Positions 1-8,623 are shown, counted from the first letter of the stretch. The stretch is DNA of 14,673 bases from JABMPO01 sp964539785 (GCA_964539785.1 CAZIJQ010000058.1:1-14673); one strand, 5' to 3'. Notes: a model not told the origin generated them from the letters alone. Made by a program: numbers and translations.

Positions 1-75
1 TAAAAAGGAAGGTTGTGATAGAAAAAAATACTGAGCTTATCGAATCAATATATAATTAAATCCGTGGAATAAACA

Positions 76-1089
76 TTGAAATCAAATAAGTCTAAAGTAT
101 CGATTCTGGGCTGTGGTTCGTGGGGAGGCACTATAGCCCAGATGCTGGCCGAAGATGGAATGAATATTACCGTCTGGCATAAATTTCCTGATGAATTAGA
201 GCAAATGGAAACGACTCGAAAACATCCGTTTATACCAGAATTGATATTTTCGCCAAAGGTTTCCTTCACTCTTGATCTAAGTGAAGCTGTTAGCGCTGCC
301 GATCTAATAGTGATTGCCGTTCCTTCGCATATAGTACGACTCATCATGAAAGATATTAAACCGTTGCTGGCGGAAGGAACCGTGATCGTAAACTTGGCAA
401 AGGGGATCGAGAATGGTACTTTACTGACCATGAGTCAGGTGATATGTGAGGTTGGAAATGTTAATCGCAATAGGGTTGCTACTCTTTATGGTCCCAGCCA
501 TGCCGAAGAAGTCGCACGTAAAGTGCCAACCACTTTAGTAGCAGCCTGTCCATCCCTGGAAACAGCCCACCTGGTTCAAAATATTTTTTCCAATCAGAAT
601 ATGCGGGTTTATACTAATGATGATATTCTCGGCGTTGAGCTGGGGGGCTCACTGAAGAATGTTATTGCAATTGCAGCCGGAATCTGTGATGGTATCGGTT
701 TTGGTGATAATACCAAAGCGGCATTATTGACTCGCGGGATAACCGAAATTACCCGGTTGGGATTAAAAATGGGTGCCCGCCGAGAGACCTTTTCGGGTTT
801 AAGCGGTATTGGCGACCTGATCGTAACCTGCCTGAGCAAACATAGTCGGAATCGTTTTGTTGGTGAGGAAATCGGAAAAGGCCGTGTTTTAAGCTCTGTT
901 CTTGGAGATATGAAAATGGTAGCTGAGGGAGTAAAGACAGCCACATCGGTGCATCAGCTAAGTCAGCAATATAATGTTGAAATGCCCATCTGCGACGTAA
1001 TGTATAATGTTTTATTTGAGGAACTGGATCCAATTCAGGGAGTACGTGATTTGATGACCCGCGAATTAAAGCATGAGAATGCCGATTGA
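76..1089 (+). CDS. gpsA: NAD(P)-dependent glycerol-3-phosphate dehydrogenase
   Basis: Cytosolic enzyme reducing dihydroxyacetone phosphate to sn-glycerol 3-phosphate, the backbone for phospholipid synthesis. At 337 residues it has the normal family length. Visible motifs: the Rossmann loop GCGSWG at 12-17, NLAKG with the conserved Lys109, YGPSHAEEV at 138-146, and the C-terminal signature LGGSLKNVIAIAAGI from 189, with the active-site Lys194. GFGDNTKAALLTRG and LSGIGDLIVTC follow. The start is TTG at 76: an in-frame stop at 70-72 excludes anything earlier, and GTGGA at 64-68 gives a modest ribosome binding site. In many genomes plsY precedes this gene, but only 75 bases are visible upstream, so the neighbour is unknown. 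A tRNA gene follows after about 50 bases. No defects seen. Confidence 0.96.
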   Translation: MKSNKSKVSILGCGSWGGTIAQMLAEDGMNITVWHKFPDELEQMETTRKHPFIPELIFSPKVSFTLDLSEAVSAADLIVIAVPSHIVRLIMKDIKPLLAEGTVIVNLAKGIENGTLLTMSQVICEVGNVNRNRVATLYGPSHAEEVARKVPTTLVAACPSLETAHLVQNIFSNQNMRVYTNDDILGVELGGSLKNVIAIAAGICDGIGFGDNTKAALLTRGITEITRLGLKMGARRETFSGLSGIGDLIVTCLSKHSRNRFVGEEIGKGRVLSSVLGDMKMVAEGVKTATSVHQLSQQYNVEMPICDVMYNVLFEELDPIQGVRDLMTRELKHENAD

Positions 1090-1141
1090 ATTAATTTTCC
1101 TGCTTTTCATACATCCCAATAAAGAATTAATTTCTAAGGCT

Positions 1142-1215
<74 letters not shown>

Positions 1216-1260
1216 CAGTTCGATCCTAGTGGATTTGATATTTGACTAATGTAAATACGA

Positions 1261-1273
1261 CCGGAAATTCCGG
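1261..1273. repeat. short perfect inverted repeat between tRNA-Arg and the TPR gene
   Basis: CCGGAA and TTCCGG flank a single central A (1261-1273). A second small dyad, CCAT AA ATGG, follows at 1274-1283. No T-run follows, so it is not a clear intrinsic terminator. It could be the 3' processing or stop signal of the tRNA transcript, or an operator for the gene starting at 1314. Nothing in the sequence decides between these. Confidence 0.35.
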
Positions 1274-1313
1274 CCATAAATGGAACTATTTCCTGGTGGA
1301 GTGAAATAAGAGA

Positions 1314-2003
1314 ATGCTAAAACCAACAAAAAAAATAACTAAAAAAGAAATTAAACGTGACCCGCTTTTGGAAACAACCTATAAGGTAAAAACTTATTTA
1401 GATGATAATCAGGCCAATATTATTAAAGCCGCAGTTGCCGTTGCAGCTGTAATAATCATTGCGATTGTACTGATTGGACGTAGCCAGAAAGCAGCAGATG
1501 ATGCTCAGACCAGTTTTGGGAAAGCCCTGGTTGCCTACGCTCAGCAAGATTTTACTAATGCGATTCTTCAATTTGAATCTGTGGCAGATAATTTCTCCGG
1601 TGATGATAACGGAGTAATGGCAAATTATTACCTGGGTAAAATATATTACGATCAGGGAAATTTTGCTGACGCCATGCCCGTTTTAGAGAAATTTGTAAAA
1701 ACTTCATCGGTAGATTTATTGCTTACCAATGCCTATGCCATGATTGGCGCAATTCAATTAGGTAATGGTGATAAAAATGCCGCTCTGAAAAGTTTGAAAA
1801 ATGCTGTCGATACTGCTTCCGATGCAAATACCAAGGCCGAGCAGGAGCTAAACCTGGCATCTTTGCTAATTGATTTGGGTAATCAGAAAGATGCGGATAT
1901 GATCATCGAAAGATTGTTAAATGACGAATCAATATCGGGTACAATTAAAAATAAAGTAGAAGAATTATCAGGCAAACTAATAGTAATGAAAGATCGTCTA
2001 TAA
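1314..2003 (+). CDS. membrane-anchored TPR protein, YfgM-like layout
   Basis: A 229-residue protein with a short basic N-terminal tail (residues 1-35), one strongly hydrophobic helix at about 36-55 and a soluble C-terminal part made of TPR-like helical pairs at about 66-95, 101-130, 137-168 and 176-206. The TPR signature is visible as repeated small/aromatic spacing, for example YYLGKIYYDQGNFADAMPVL. The layout (basic tail, single membrane anchor, extracytoplasmic TPRs) matches the YfgM / TPR_21 family, whose E. coli member is an ancillary SecYEG-associated protein. That function is only inferred here. The ATG at 1314 follows a GGTGGAG stretch at a longish distance. The stop is followed by 42 bases and then a strong terminator hairpin. 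A generic TPR scaffold remains the alternative. Confidence 0.8.
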   Translation: MLKPTKKITKKEIKRDPLLETTYKVKTYLDDNQANIIKAAVAVAAVIIIAIVLIGRSQKAADDAQTSFGKALVAYAQQDFTNAILQFESVADNFSGDDNGVMANYYLGKIYYDQGNFADAMPVLEKFVKTSSVDLLLTNAYAMIGAIQLGNGDKNAALKSLKNAVDTASDANTKAEQELNLASLLIDLGNQKDADMIIERLLNDESISGTIKNKVEELSGKLIVMKDRL

Positions 2004-2045
2004 TTGACTTGGTAAAATAAATAATTTCAAGTAAAATTAGGGCTG

Positions 2046-2077
2046 AAAAGTGGGTTGACAAAGCCCACTTTTGTTTT
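2046..2077 (+). terminator. intrinsic terminator / probable attenuator in front of rimP
   Basis: AAAAGTGGGTT (2046-2056) pairs over 11 bp (one G-U) with AGCCCACTTTT (2062-2072) across the 5-base loop GACAA. GTTTT follows, giving a T-rich tract to 2077. The rimP ATG at 2088 lies only 10 bases beyond it. Transcripts of the operon must therefore either read through this hairpin or start inside it, which suggests attenuation. Hairpins of this GTGGG/CCCAC type are known before rimP-nusA operons in other bacteria, and NusA-dependent autoregulation at such a leader has been described in Bacillus subtilis. Regulation here is inferred. Confidence 0.8.
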
Positions 2078-2087
2078 ACTGAGCACT

Positions 2088-2531
2088 ATGGAAGAACTGG
2101 TAACATTAATAAAAAACATTGTTGCCACCGAAGAGGTGGTAGTACTGGACGTCACCGGTGATGGTGTTAGCTCACCATTGAAAGTGGTAATCGATTCCGA
2201 GATTCCGGTGGATTTGAGTATTGTTACCAGAGTTACGCGGTTGATAAAAAACGCAGTAGAAATGGAACAAAAATTTCCTGATGGATTTAGGCTTGAGGTT
2301 GGCTCAGCCGGAATCGATGCACCCTTACAGCATCCATTTCAGTATCGAAAGAACATCAATCGGGATATGCGAATCAAATTGTTGGAAAATCAGGTTGAAA
2401 AGGAGTTAAAAGCAAAAATTACAGGAACTAAAGAAACGGGTATAATCGTCGATACGAAATCACAGATCGGCCTTTTTATCCCGTTTGAAGATATTGTTCA
2501 GGCAAAACTGATAATTTCCTTCAAAGGCTAA
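2088..2531 (+). CDS. rimP: ribosome maturation factor RimP
   Basis: Needed for maturation of the 30S subunit. At 147 residues it has the usual family length. The N-terminal alpha/beta domain includes SSPLKVVIDSE and a helix covering IVTRVTRLIKNAVEME, then the family hallmark FRLEVGSAGIDAPLQHPFQYRK-type strand, in which Leu-Glu-Val-Gly-Ser-Ala-Gly replaces the more common LEVSSPG. The C-terminal SH3-like domain covers MRIKLLENQ to IVQAKLIISF. I chose ATG at 2088 over a TTG at 2055, because the TTG lies inside the terminator stem and would add residues that do not fit the family. The Shine-Dalgarno before 2088 is weak (TGAG). The stop is followed 11 bases later by nusA. Confidence 0.9.
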   Translation: MEELVTLIKNIVATEEVVVLDVTGDGVSSPLKVVIDSEIPVDLSIVTRVTRLIKNAVEMEQKFPDGFRLEVGSAGIDAPLQHPFQYRKNINRDMRIKLLENQVEKELKAKITGTKETGIIVDTKSQIGLFIPFEDIVQAKLIISFKG

Positions 2532-2542
2532 CGGAGGTCTTT

Positions 2543-3877
2543 TTGATTAACCGCGGATTAATTGAAGTATTTTCCGAAATCGCTCGAGAGAAGAATGTCG
2601 AACGTTCGGAATTAAGTTCTATTATTGAACAACTCTTTTTATATATTATTGAAAAGCAGCGTGGTGATTCTGAAAACTGCAGCGTAATTGTTAATATTGA
2701 TAAGGGCGAGATCGAAATCTATGCCGAGCGCACAATCGTTGATGTAGTCGAGGATGCTACCCACGAAATCTCCCTGGAAGAAGTAAAAAAACTGGAACCG
2801 GATCTCGATGATCTTGAAGTTGGTGATGATTATATTGAAGTAATTGACCCGACGGTTTTTGGCCGCCGGTTAGTGGCAACTGCCAAACAATTTTTTGCCC
2901 AGCGAATCCAGGATGTTGAGAAAAAATACATTTACGAAGATTATAACCAGCGCATTGGTGAGATTATCATTGGTACGGTACATCAGGTTCAACGTGACAG
3001 CATTTACATCAATATAGAGCATGCTGAATTGCGGATGCCCCGACGGGAACAAATCACTTCCGAACGTTATCGCCGTGGTGATACAATCCGGGCGATTATT
3101 AAATCGGTGGAAGTATCGGCTAAAGGACCTGACATAATTGTTTCGCGTAGCAGCAATCAGTTTTTATACAAGTTGTTTGAGATGGAAGTGCCTGAAATCG
3201 AAGATGGTATAATTGATATCACCACAATTATCCGTCAGCCTGGTGAGCGTGCCAAGATCATTGTAAAATCCCTGGATCGCCGGATTGATGCTGTGGGAGC
3301 GTGTGTCGGAATGCGCGGCAGCCGGATTCAGGCAATTGTGCGGGAACTGAATAATGAAAAGATTGACATCATTAATCATAGTGAGCAACCGGAAATTCTG
3401 ATCAGTCGCGCCCTGTCGCCAGCCAAGCCCATCAATCTATACATTGATGATGAGCGAAAATATTGCGCGGCAATTTTTGGTGATAATGATCTGGATACCG
3501 CCATTGGCAAGGGTGGAGTTAATATTAATCTGGCAGCTCGCGTAACCGGATACCGAATTGATGTCTATGGTAAATCCGATTACGAAAAACAACAGAATGA
3601 ACAGAATACTATGCTGGCTGATGTACCGGATTTTCCGGATGGTATCGCTGAAATCCTGGCTGCTAATAAAATTAGAACGATTACCGAAGCGCTAAATACG
3701 GATGAGGAAATTTTCCTGGCAATGGAGGGTATCACCAACAACGTTATTGATTTGGTATATGATTCTATCCAGAGTTTTGTCGAGCGTTCCGATAATGATG
3801 ACAGCGAAGAATCGATCGATGGCGGAGAAGCTGACAATCCGACTGATTCACCGCAGGAAACCGCCGAGCAGGAATAA
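2543..3877 (+). CDS. nusA: transcription elongation/termination factor NusA
   Basis: Binds RNA polymerase and nascent RNA to modulate pausing, termination and antitermination. It has 444 residues: an N-terminal RNAP-binding domain (about 1-130), an S1 domain (about 138-202, GEIIIGTVHQVQRDSIYINI), KH1 with VGACVGMRGSRIQAIV (251-266), KH2 with AIGKGGVNINLAARVTGY (320-337), a helix-hairpin-helix-like segment (about 365-415) and an acidic, probably disordered tail (416-444). The start is TTG at 2543, supported by a very good GGAGG at 2533-2537; the next residues, MINRGLIEVFSEIAREK, match the family start. The gene sits 11 bases after rimP and 8 before infB. No ylxR or L7Ae-like gene follows, unlike in Firmicutes. 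Confidence 0.97.
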   Translation: MINRGLIEVFSEIAREKNVERSELSSIIEQLFLYIIEKQRGDSENCSVIVNIDKGEIEIYAERTIVDVVEDATHEISLEEVKKLEPDLDDLEVGDDYIEVIDPTVFGRRLVATAKQFFAQRIQDVEKKYIYEDYNQRIGEIIIGTVHQVQRDSIYINIEHAELRMPRREQITSERYRRGDTIRAIIKSVEVSAKGPDIIVSRSSNQFLYKLFEMEVPEIEDGIIDITTIIRQPGERAKIIVKSLDRRIDAVGACVGMRGSRIQAIVRELNNEKIDIINHSEQPEILISRALSPAKPINLYIDDERKYCAAIFGDNDLDTAIGKGGVNINLAARVTGYRIDVYGKSDYEKQQNEQNTMLADVPDFPDGIAEILAANKIRTITEALNTDEEIFLAMEGITNNVIDLVYDSIQSFVERSDNDDSEESIDGGEADNPTDSPQETAEQE

Positions 3878-3885
3878 TATTATAT

Positions 3886-6408
3886 ATGGCAAATAGACCA
3901 AAGCGAATATTCCAGATAGCTAAGGAATTAAATATTTCTCATCAGGAAATCATGGACTTCCTGGAGAAGGGGGGACTGACCATTTCAAGCCATATGTCTC
4001 CCGTTGATGATAATGCCTATCAACAGATATTATCTGAATTTGCCAAGGATAAAGAAGTTGTTGATCGTTATCGCAAAGATCAGGTCAGACGTGAAATCCA
4101 TGAATCGCGATTGATTGAGGCTCAGAAATCAACCCCCTCTATGAAAATCCTCTCCCTCGATGATCAACGCAAGTTAGAAGAGAGTGAAGAAATAAATCGT
4201 ATTGCGGCTGAGCAGGAAGCCGCCCGGTTGAAGGCTGTGGCTGAAGAAAAAGCTCGTCAGGAAGCCGAAGTAAAACGGCAGGAAGAGGAACGCCTTGCCG
4301 AAGAGAAAGCCCGCCGACTGGCGGAGGAAAAAGCTACCGCCGATAAGCTCACTAAGGAAAAGCAGAAAGCTGCCAAGGAAAAAGCCACTGCTGAAAAAGC
4401 AGAAAAAGGGAAAAAACGAAAGCTTCGAAAAATTAATCTTTCTGATATTGAATCACAGATCGGAAGTGCCGGATCAAAATTCAAAGGCAAAGACAAAAAG
4501 GCTGGGGCAAAAGGCCAACCAGTCAAACAAAATGTTCGGGATGCCGTTCGACGTACGTTAGCCGGTATAGATACCAAATCTAAGAAGAAAGTTTATTCAC
4601 GGTCCAAAGCGGATCACGGTGATAATGATCAATTGGCAGAAGATAACATTAAGAAAATTGCCGAGTTTGCCAGCGTAGATGAATTATCAAAAATATTTGA
4701 AGTTGCTTCCAGCGCGATTATTCAAAAATGTTTTGCCTTAGGAATTCTGGCTACCATAAATCAACGTCTTGACTGGGATACGATTGAATTGCTGGCTGAA
4801 GAATTCGAATATCAAGTCGAAAAAATGACTGAAATTGGCGAGGAATTATTTTCGCTGGAGACGACTGAAGAAGACTTATCACAGGCTCAGGAGCGTCCCC
4901 CGGTTGTAACGATTATGGGGCATGTTGATCACGGTAAAACCTCGATTCTGGATTTCATTCGGAAAACTAACGTCGTAGCCGGTGAATCGGGTAGCATTAC
5001 CCAGCATATCGGTGCGTACCAGGTCAAGACTGAATCCGGACAAGATATTACATTTCTGGACACTCCGGGGCATGAGGCCTTTACCGCTATGCGCGCTCGC
5101 GGTGCCCAGGTAACCGATATTGTGGTTTTGGTTGTTGCCGCTAATGATTCAGTTATGCCACAGACCGTGGAAGCGATTAATCACGCCAAAGCTGCCAGCG
5201 TTCGCATGGTTGTTGCCATCAATAAAATTGATTTGAATGGCATCGATATCGATCGGGTAAAACGTGAATTATCCGATAATGGTGTACTGGTAGAAGATTG
5301 GGGTGGAAAAATCCAATCAATTCCCGTATCCGCCAAATCGGGCGAAGGAATCGACGATCTTTTGGCCGCAATTTTGATTGAAGCCGAAATGCTGGAATTA
5401 AAAGCAAACAGTGATTGTATGCCGAAGGGTACTGTAATTGAAGCACGGCTTGATAAAGGGCATGGACCGATTGCGACAGTATTAATCCATAAAGGTACTC
5501 TTAAAGTTGGCACACCCTTCATCTGTAATAATTATGCCGGCAAAGTAAGAGCGATACTTGATGAACGCGGAAAGCGCATAAAAATTGCCGGACCATCAGA
5601 TGCCGTACAGATACTTGGATTTAATCAAGTTCCCCAGGCAGCGGATATCTTCGCTGGTATTGAAAACGAACGCGATTTAAAAAGAATCGCTTCGAATCGG
5701 CAAAGACTGAAACGCGAAATCGATCACAAGAAAATTTCTGTCCAGTCATTAGAAGCAATTTCAGCTATGATTCAAGAAGGTGGTGTTAAGACTTTGCCTT
5801 TGATCATCAAGGGTGATGTTGATGGATCAGTTGAAGTTCTGACTCAGACACTCGAGAAATTAAATACCGATGAAGTTGGTATTCAGGTGCGCCATAAAGC
5901 TGTTGGAATGGTGAGTGAATCCGATGTCCTGCTCGCTTCGGCATCAGGCGCGGTTATTATTGGTTTTCAGGTTCAGGTAAGCTCCAATGCCAAACTCCTG
6001 GCGAATCAAGAAGGAATTGAAATCAGGAATTATAGCATTATTTATAATGTTGCAGAAGATGTCAAGTTGGCGTTGGAAGGACTGTTGGAACCGGATAAGG
6101 TTGAAGAAATTGTTGGCAAAGCCTTAGTGCAAATGCAATTTAAGATTCCAAAGATTGGCAATATAGCCGGCTGCAAGGTCACTGATGGACTTATTAAACG
6201 TAATTCCAATGCGCGCTTGATTCGCGATGGTGAAGTTGTTGGTAGCGGCGATATTTCTTCACTGAAACGATTTAAGGATGACGCCCGGGAAGTCAAAGAG
6301 GGCTTAGAGTGTGGTATAGGTCTTGAAGGCATTGGCAAGTATCTGGAAGGTGATATCATAGAATCGTACATTATAAAACAAATTAAGCGGAAACTTGAAG
6401 CAAATTGA
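3886..6408 (+). CDS. infB: translation initiation factor IF-2
   Basis: GTPase that delivers initiator tRNA to the 30S subunit and promotes subunit joining. It has 840 residues: an IF2N head (1-50, FQIAKELNISHQEIMDFLEK), a long Lys/Glu/Ala-rich probable coiled-coil or extended linker (about 95-180), a basic block (176-240), a second IF2N-like segment (about 255-320), and a G domain with GHVDHGKT (345-352), ITQHIGA (371-377), DTPGH with the catalytic His396, NKID (446-449) and SAK (482-484). Domains II-IV follow, ending ECGIGLEG...EGDIIESY. The Bacteroidetes-like basic block and C-terminus give the best phylogenetic hint in the window. The ATG at 3886 has only a distant AGGA. The 3' end overlaps rbfA by 4 bases. 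Confidence 0.97.
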   Translation: MANRPKRIFQIAKELNISHQEIMDFLEKGGLTISSHMSPVDDNAYQQILSEFAKDKEVVDRYRKDQVRREIHESRLIEAQKSTPSMKILSLDDQRKLEESEEINRIAAEQEAARLKAVAEEKARQEAEVKRQEEERLAEEKARRLAEEKATADKLTKEKQKAAKEKATAEKAEKGKKRKLRKINLSDIESQIGSAGSKFKGKDKKAGAKGQPVKQNVRDAVRRTLAGIDTKSKKKVYSRSKADHGDNDQLAEDNIKKIAEFASVDELSKIFEVASSAIIQKCFALGILATINQRLDWDTIELLAEEFEYQVEKMTEIGEELFSLETTEEDLSQAQERPPVVTIMGHVDHGKTSILDFIRKTNVVAGESGSITQHIGAYQVKTESGQDITFLDTPGHEAFTAMRARGAQVTDIVVLVVAANDSVMPQTVEAINHAKAASVRMVVAINKIDLNGIDIDRVKRELSDNGVLVEDWGGKIQSIPVSAKSGEGIDDLLAAILIEAEMLELKANSDCMPKGTVIEARLDKGHGPIATVLIHKGTLKVGTPFICNNYAGKVRAILDERGKRIKIAGPSDAVQILGFNQVPQAADIFAGIENERDLKRIASNRQRLKREIDHKKISVQSLEAISAMIQEGGVKTLPLIIKGDVDGSVEVLTQTLEKLNTDEVGIQVRHKAVGMVSESDVLLASASGAVIIGFQVQVSSNAKLLANQEGIEIRNYSIIYNVAEDVKLALEGLLEPDKVEEIVGKALVQMQFKIPKIGNIAGCKVTDGLIKRNSNARLIRDGEVVGSGDISSLKRFKDDAREVKEGLECGIGLEGIGKYLEGDIIESYIIKQIKRKLEAN

Positions 6409-6788
6409 ATTTAGATACACCGTATCGGCGACCCGATCGAGTTGCCCAGCAGATTCTCCAGATAATCGGTGAAATAGCTTCCCGAAATATAGACCTGACT
6501 TCATTGGGGTTTATTACATTTACCAAAGCCGAGATCAGTTCTGATCTCAAGCAGGCAAAAATATTTTACAGCGTAATTCAGCCTAAATTGGATTTAGATA
6601 AAATATCAGGAAGGCTGAATAGATTGAGTTCGGCGTTCAGGAAATACCTGGGTCCAGAATTAAGTATTAAAAGTACTCCCGAATTGCATTTTTACCATGA
6701 TGATAGCCTAGAATATGCTGATAAGCTGAACAAATTATTTTCTAATATTAATCCTTCAGAAGACGAGAATGATAATCAACCTGTATAA
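6405..6788 (+). CDS. rbfA: 30S ribosome-binding factor A
   Basis: Assembly factor that binds the 30S subunit near helix 1 of 16S rRNA; it acts in the same pathway as RimP. It has 127 residues. The single KH-like domain shows the family strand-helix pattern: RVAQQILQIIGEIASR, then LGFITFTKAEISSDLKQAKIFY-type strands (residues about 34-55), and near the end LSIKSTPELHFYHDDS, matching the usual R-x-x-PELxFxxD motif with Lys-Ser-Thr in place of Arg-x-x. The TTG at 6405 overlaps the infB stop by 4 bases (TTGA), typical of translational coupling. The last 20 bases overlap truB. nrnA (DHH phosphoesterase), often next in this operon, is absent. Confidence 0.93.
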   Translation: MNLDTPYRRPDRVAQQILQIIGEIASRNIDLTSLGFITFTKAEISSDLKQAKIFYSVIQPKLDLDKISGRLNRLSSAFRKYLGPELSIKSTPELHFYHDDSLEYADKLNKLFSNINPSEDENDNQPV

Positions 6789-7422
6789 ACCGGTGGGCTG
6801 GACATCATTCGATGCGGTAAAGAAGCTGCGTAATATCACTCGCGAAAAAAAGGTTGGTCATGGGGGGACGCTGGATCCGTTTGCCGAAGGTGTACTAATC
6901 ATTGGGACAGGTGGGGATACCAAGCGGTTAACTGATATCAGCGCCAGTTCAAAATCGTACCGGGCTGTTCTCCAATTGGGGAAAGCTACCGATACGCTGG
7001 ATCTCACCGGTACTGTCACTGAAGAAAGTTCTCTGCCTGAACTATCCCCGGCAAAGATTGAAGCGGTTTTGAATTCATTTATTGGTGAACAAAAACAAAT
7101 ACCGCCCATGTATTCGGCCAAACGGGTTGGTGGGCAACGGTTGTACAAACTGGCTCGAAAAAATATTAGTATTAAGCGGGAACCGGTCGATATTATTATT
7201 CATTTAATTGAACTTATTGAATGGAATCAAAATGAAATTGAATTTAGCTGCCACTGCAGCAAGGGAACTTATATTCGGGTATTAGGGAGTGACATTGCCC
7301 TGAAATTGGGAACTGTTGGGCATTTAACACGACTGATTCGAACCAGCGTGGGAGATCATACCGTTGCTGATTCATTAACGATTGACGAGTTTTTGACAAA
7401 ATGGAAATCTTCCGCGGCCTAG
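6769..7422 (+). CDS. truB: tRNA pseudouridine(55) synthase TruB
   Basis: Converts U55 in the T loop of tRNAs to pseudouridine. It has 217 residues. The catalytic motif GHGGTLDPFAEGVLIIG (30-46) contains nucleophile Asp36. Further family motifs are YRAVLQLGKATDTLDLTG, QIPPMYSAKRVGGQRLY and CSKGTYIRVLGSDIALKLG. At 217 residues it is short compared with the E. coli enzyme (about 314) and ends soon after the catalytic core, so it appears to lack a full C-terminal PUA domain; this shorter form is known in other groups. The ATG at 6769 lies inside the rbfA end (20-base overlap), and the TruB stop lies 22 bases into ribF, so the three genes are probably translationally coupled. TAG serves as stop. 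Confidence 0.96.
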   Translation: MIINLYKPVGWTSFDAVKKLRNITREKKVGHGGTLDPFAEGVLIIGTGGDTKRLTDISASSKSYRAVLQLGKATDTLDLTGTVTEESSLPELSPAKIEAVLNSFIGEQKQIPPMYSAKRVGGQRLYKLARKNISIKREPVDIIIHLIELIEWNQNEIEFSCHCSKGTYIRVLGSDIALKLGTVGHLTRLIRTSVGDHTVADSLTIDEFLTKWKSSAA

Positions 7423-8339
7423 ATACTTTACCGGATATGCGCGATTGCTATCTGACGATCGGGTCGTTCGATGGTCTACATCGCGGACATCAGGAGATCG
7501 TAAAGAAAGTCGTATCTTATGCGACAGCCAATAATTCAAAATCGGTAGTAGTTACTTTTGATCCTCACCCCAGGCATATTCTTAATCCGGCCGATTTAAC
7601 ATTACCACTGTTAATGAGTATCGAAAAAAAGCTTGAATTGCTAAAGGCAATTAATGTGGATGTTGCATTGATTATTCCGTTTAACCAGGAATTTTCCCGG
7701 ATTACAGCGGCTGAATTCCTTGATGATATAATTATCCGGAAATTCCAACCGCGCCGGTTAGTAATTGGCTGTGATCACCATTTTGGTCAGGATCGCAGTG
7801 GTACTGCCGAGTTTACGGCAAAATATTTGGCGCCAAAGAATATTGATCTGGAGATTGTGGAGCCGATTCACGATGAGAATGTTGTTATTTCCAGTACCCA
7901 TATCCGTGAATTGATTCAAGCCGGGTTTGTCCGGCGGGCATCATTTGAATTGGGTTGGGTTTATGGTTTTCAAGCAACAATTGTTTATGGCGCCCAGCGT
8001 GGCCGCTCTTTGAATTTTCCCACAGCGAATTTTATTCCACTGGAAGAAAACCAGTTATTACCCGAAAACGGCGTATATTTGACGCGCGCAAGACTTAATT
8101 CAGAAAATATCTATGGCATGTGTAATTTAGGTATTCGTCCGACCTTCAATGAGGAAGGTTTTGTGATGGAAGTGCATTTCTTTGATATGGTTAATGTCGA
8201 ATTATATGGTCGTGAACTGACAGTCGAGTTTCTTGAACGAATTCGCGATGAACGGAAATTCGAGTCAAAAGAAAAATTAATAGAACAATTAGAAAAAGAT
8301 AAACAATATTGTTTTGAATTGTTGAGTAAATACAAGTAG
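7401..8339 (+). CDS. ribF: bifunctional riboflavin kinase / FAD synthetase
   Basis: Phosphorylates riboflavin to FMN and adenylates FMN to FAD. It has 312 residues. The N-terminal nucleotidyltransferase domain shows GSFDGLHRGH (21-30), VVVTFDPHPRHIL and the ISSTHIREL motif (163-171). The C-terminal kinase domain shows GRSLNFPTANF (201-211) and GVYLTRARL followed by NLGIRPTFN. Both halves look complete with key residues present. The ATG at 7401 overlaps truB by 22 bases. The TAG stop at 8337-8339 overlaps the Shine-Dalgarno of rpsO (AGGAG, 8338-8342), linking the two genes. Confidence 0.96.
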   Translation: MEIFRGLDTLPDMRDCYLTIGSFDGLHRGHQEIVKKVVSYATANNSKSVVVTFDPHPRHILNPADLTLPLLMSIEKKLELLKAINVDVALIIPFNQEFSRITAAEFLDDIIIRKFQPRRLVIGCDHHFGQDRSGTAEFTAKYLAPKNIDLEIVEPIHDENVVISSTHIRELIQAGFVRRASFELGWVYGFQATIVYGAQRGRSLNFPTANFIPLEENQLLPENGVYLTRARLNSENIYGMCNLGIRPTFNEEGFVMEVHFFDMVNVELYGRELTVEFLERIRDERKFESKEKLIEQLEKDKQYCFELLSKYK

Positions 8340-8347
8340 GAGCTACT

Positions 8348-8623
8348 ATGCCACTGAGCACAGAAAAAAAACTGGAATTGATATCTAAACATGGTAGAAA
8401 TGATAAAGATACCGGTTCCCCCGAATCACAGATCGCAATGATGACTCAGCGAATTCGGGATTTAACAGAACATGTGAAAATTCACAAAAAAGATAATCAT
8501 ACCCGTCGTGGTCTGGTTATGCTGGTTGCGAAGCGCAGAAAAATGATGAAATATTTGCGTCGCACCAACCCCCAATCTTATGTAAAAATATTAAAGGATT
8601 TATCAATTAGAGGTAACATATAA
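8348..8623 (+). CDS. rpsO: 30S ribosomal protein S15
   Basis: Primary binder of 16S rRNA in the platform and a contributor to the B4 intersubunit bridge. It has 91 residues, close to the usual 89. The family core is unmistakable: DTGSPESQIAMMTQRIRDLTEH, HKKDNHTRRGLVMLVAKRRKMMKYL, and a C-terminal YVKILKDLSIRG. The ATG at 8348 has a strong AGGAG at 8338-8342 with ideal spacing, the best ribosome binding site of the operon, fitting the high expression expected for a ribosomal protein. It is followed only 4 bases later by pnp, leaving no room for the terminator or RNase III hairpin that separates these genes in E. coli. Confidence 0.98.
   Translation: MPLSTEKKLELISKHGRNDKDTGSPESQIAMMTQRIRDLTEHVKIHKKDNHTRRGLVMLVAKRRKMMKYLRRTNPQSYVKILKDLSIRGNI

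Noticed and set aside
3..59. Open frame of 18 codons before gpsA, possibly the end of an upstream gene or a leader peptide with a GTG at 15 and AAGG at 5-8
   Set aside because: Another frame is also open here to 34, so the short edge fragment cannot be assigned; no recognisable protein end.
2055..2087. TTG start for rimP at 2055
   Set aside because: The codon lies inside the terminator stem-loop and the extra 11 residues do not fit the RimP family; ATG 2088 gives the usual length.
4257..4577. Minus- and plus-strand alternative frames in the linker of infB
   Set aside because: They are low-complexity shadows of the Lys/Glu/Ala-rich linker.
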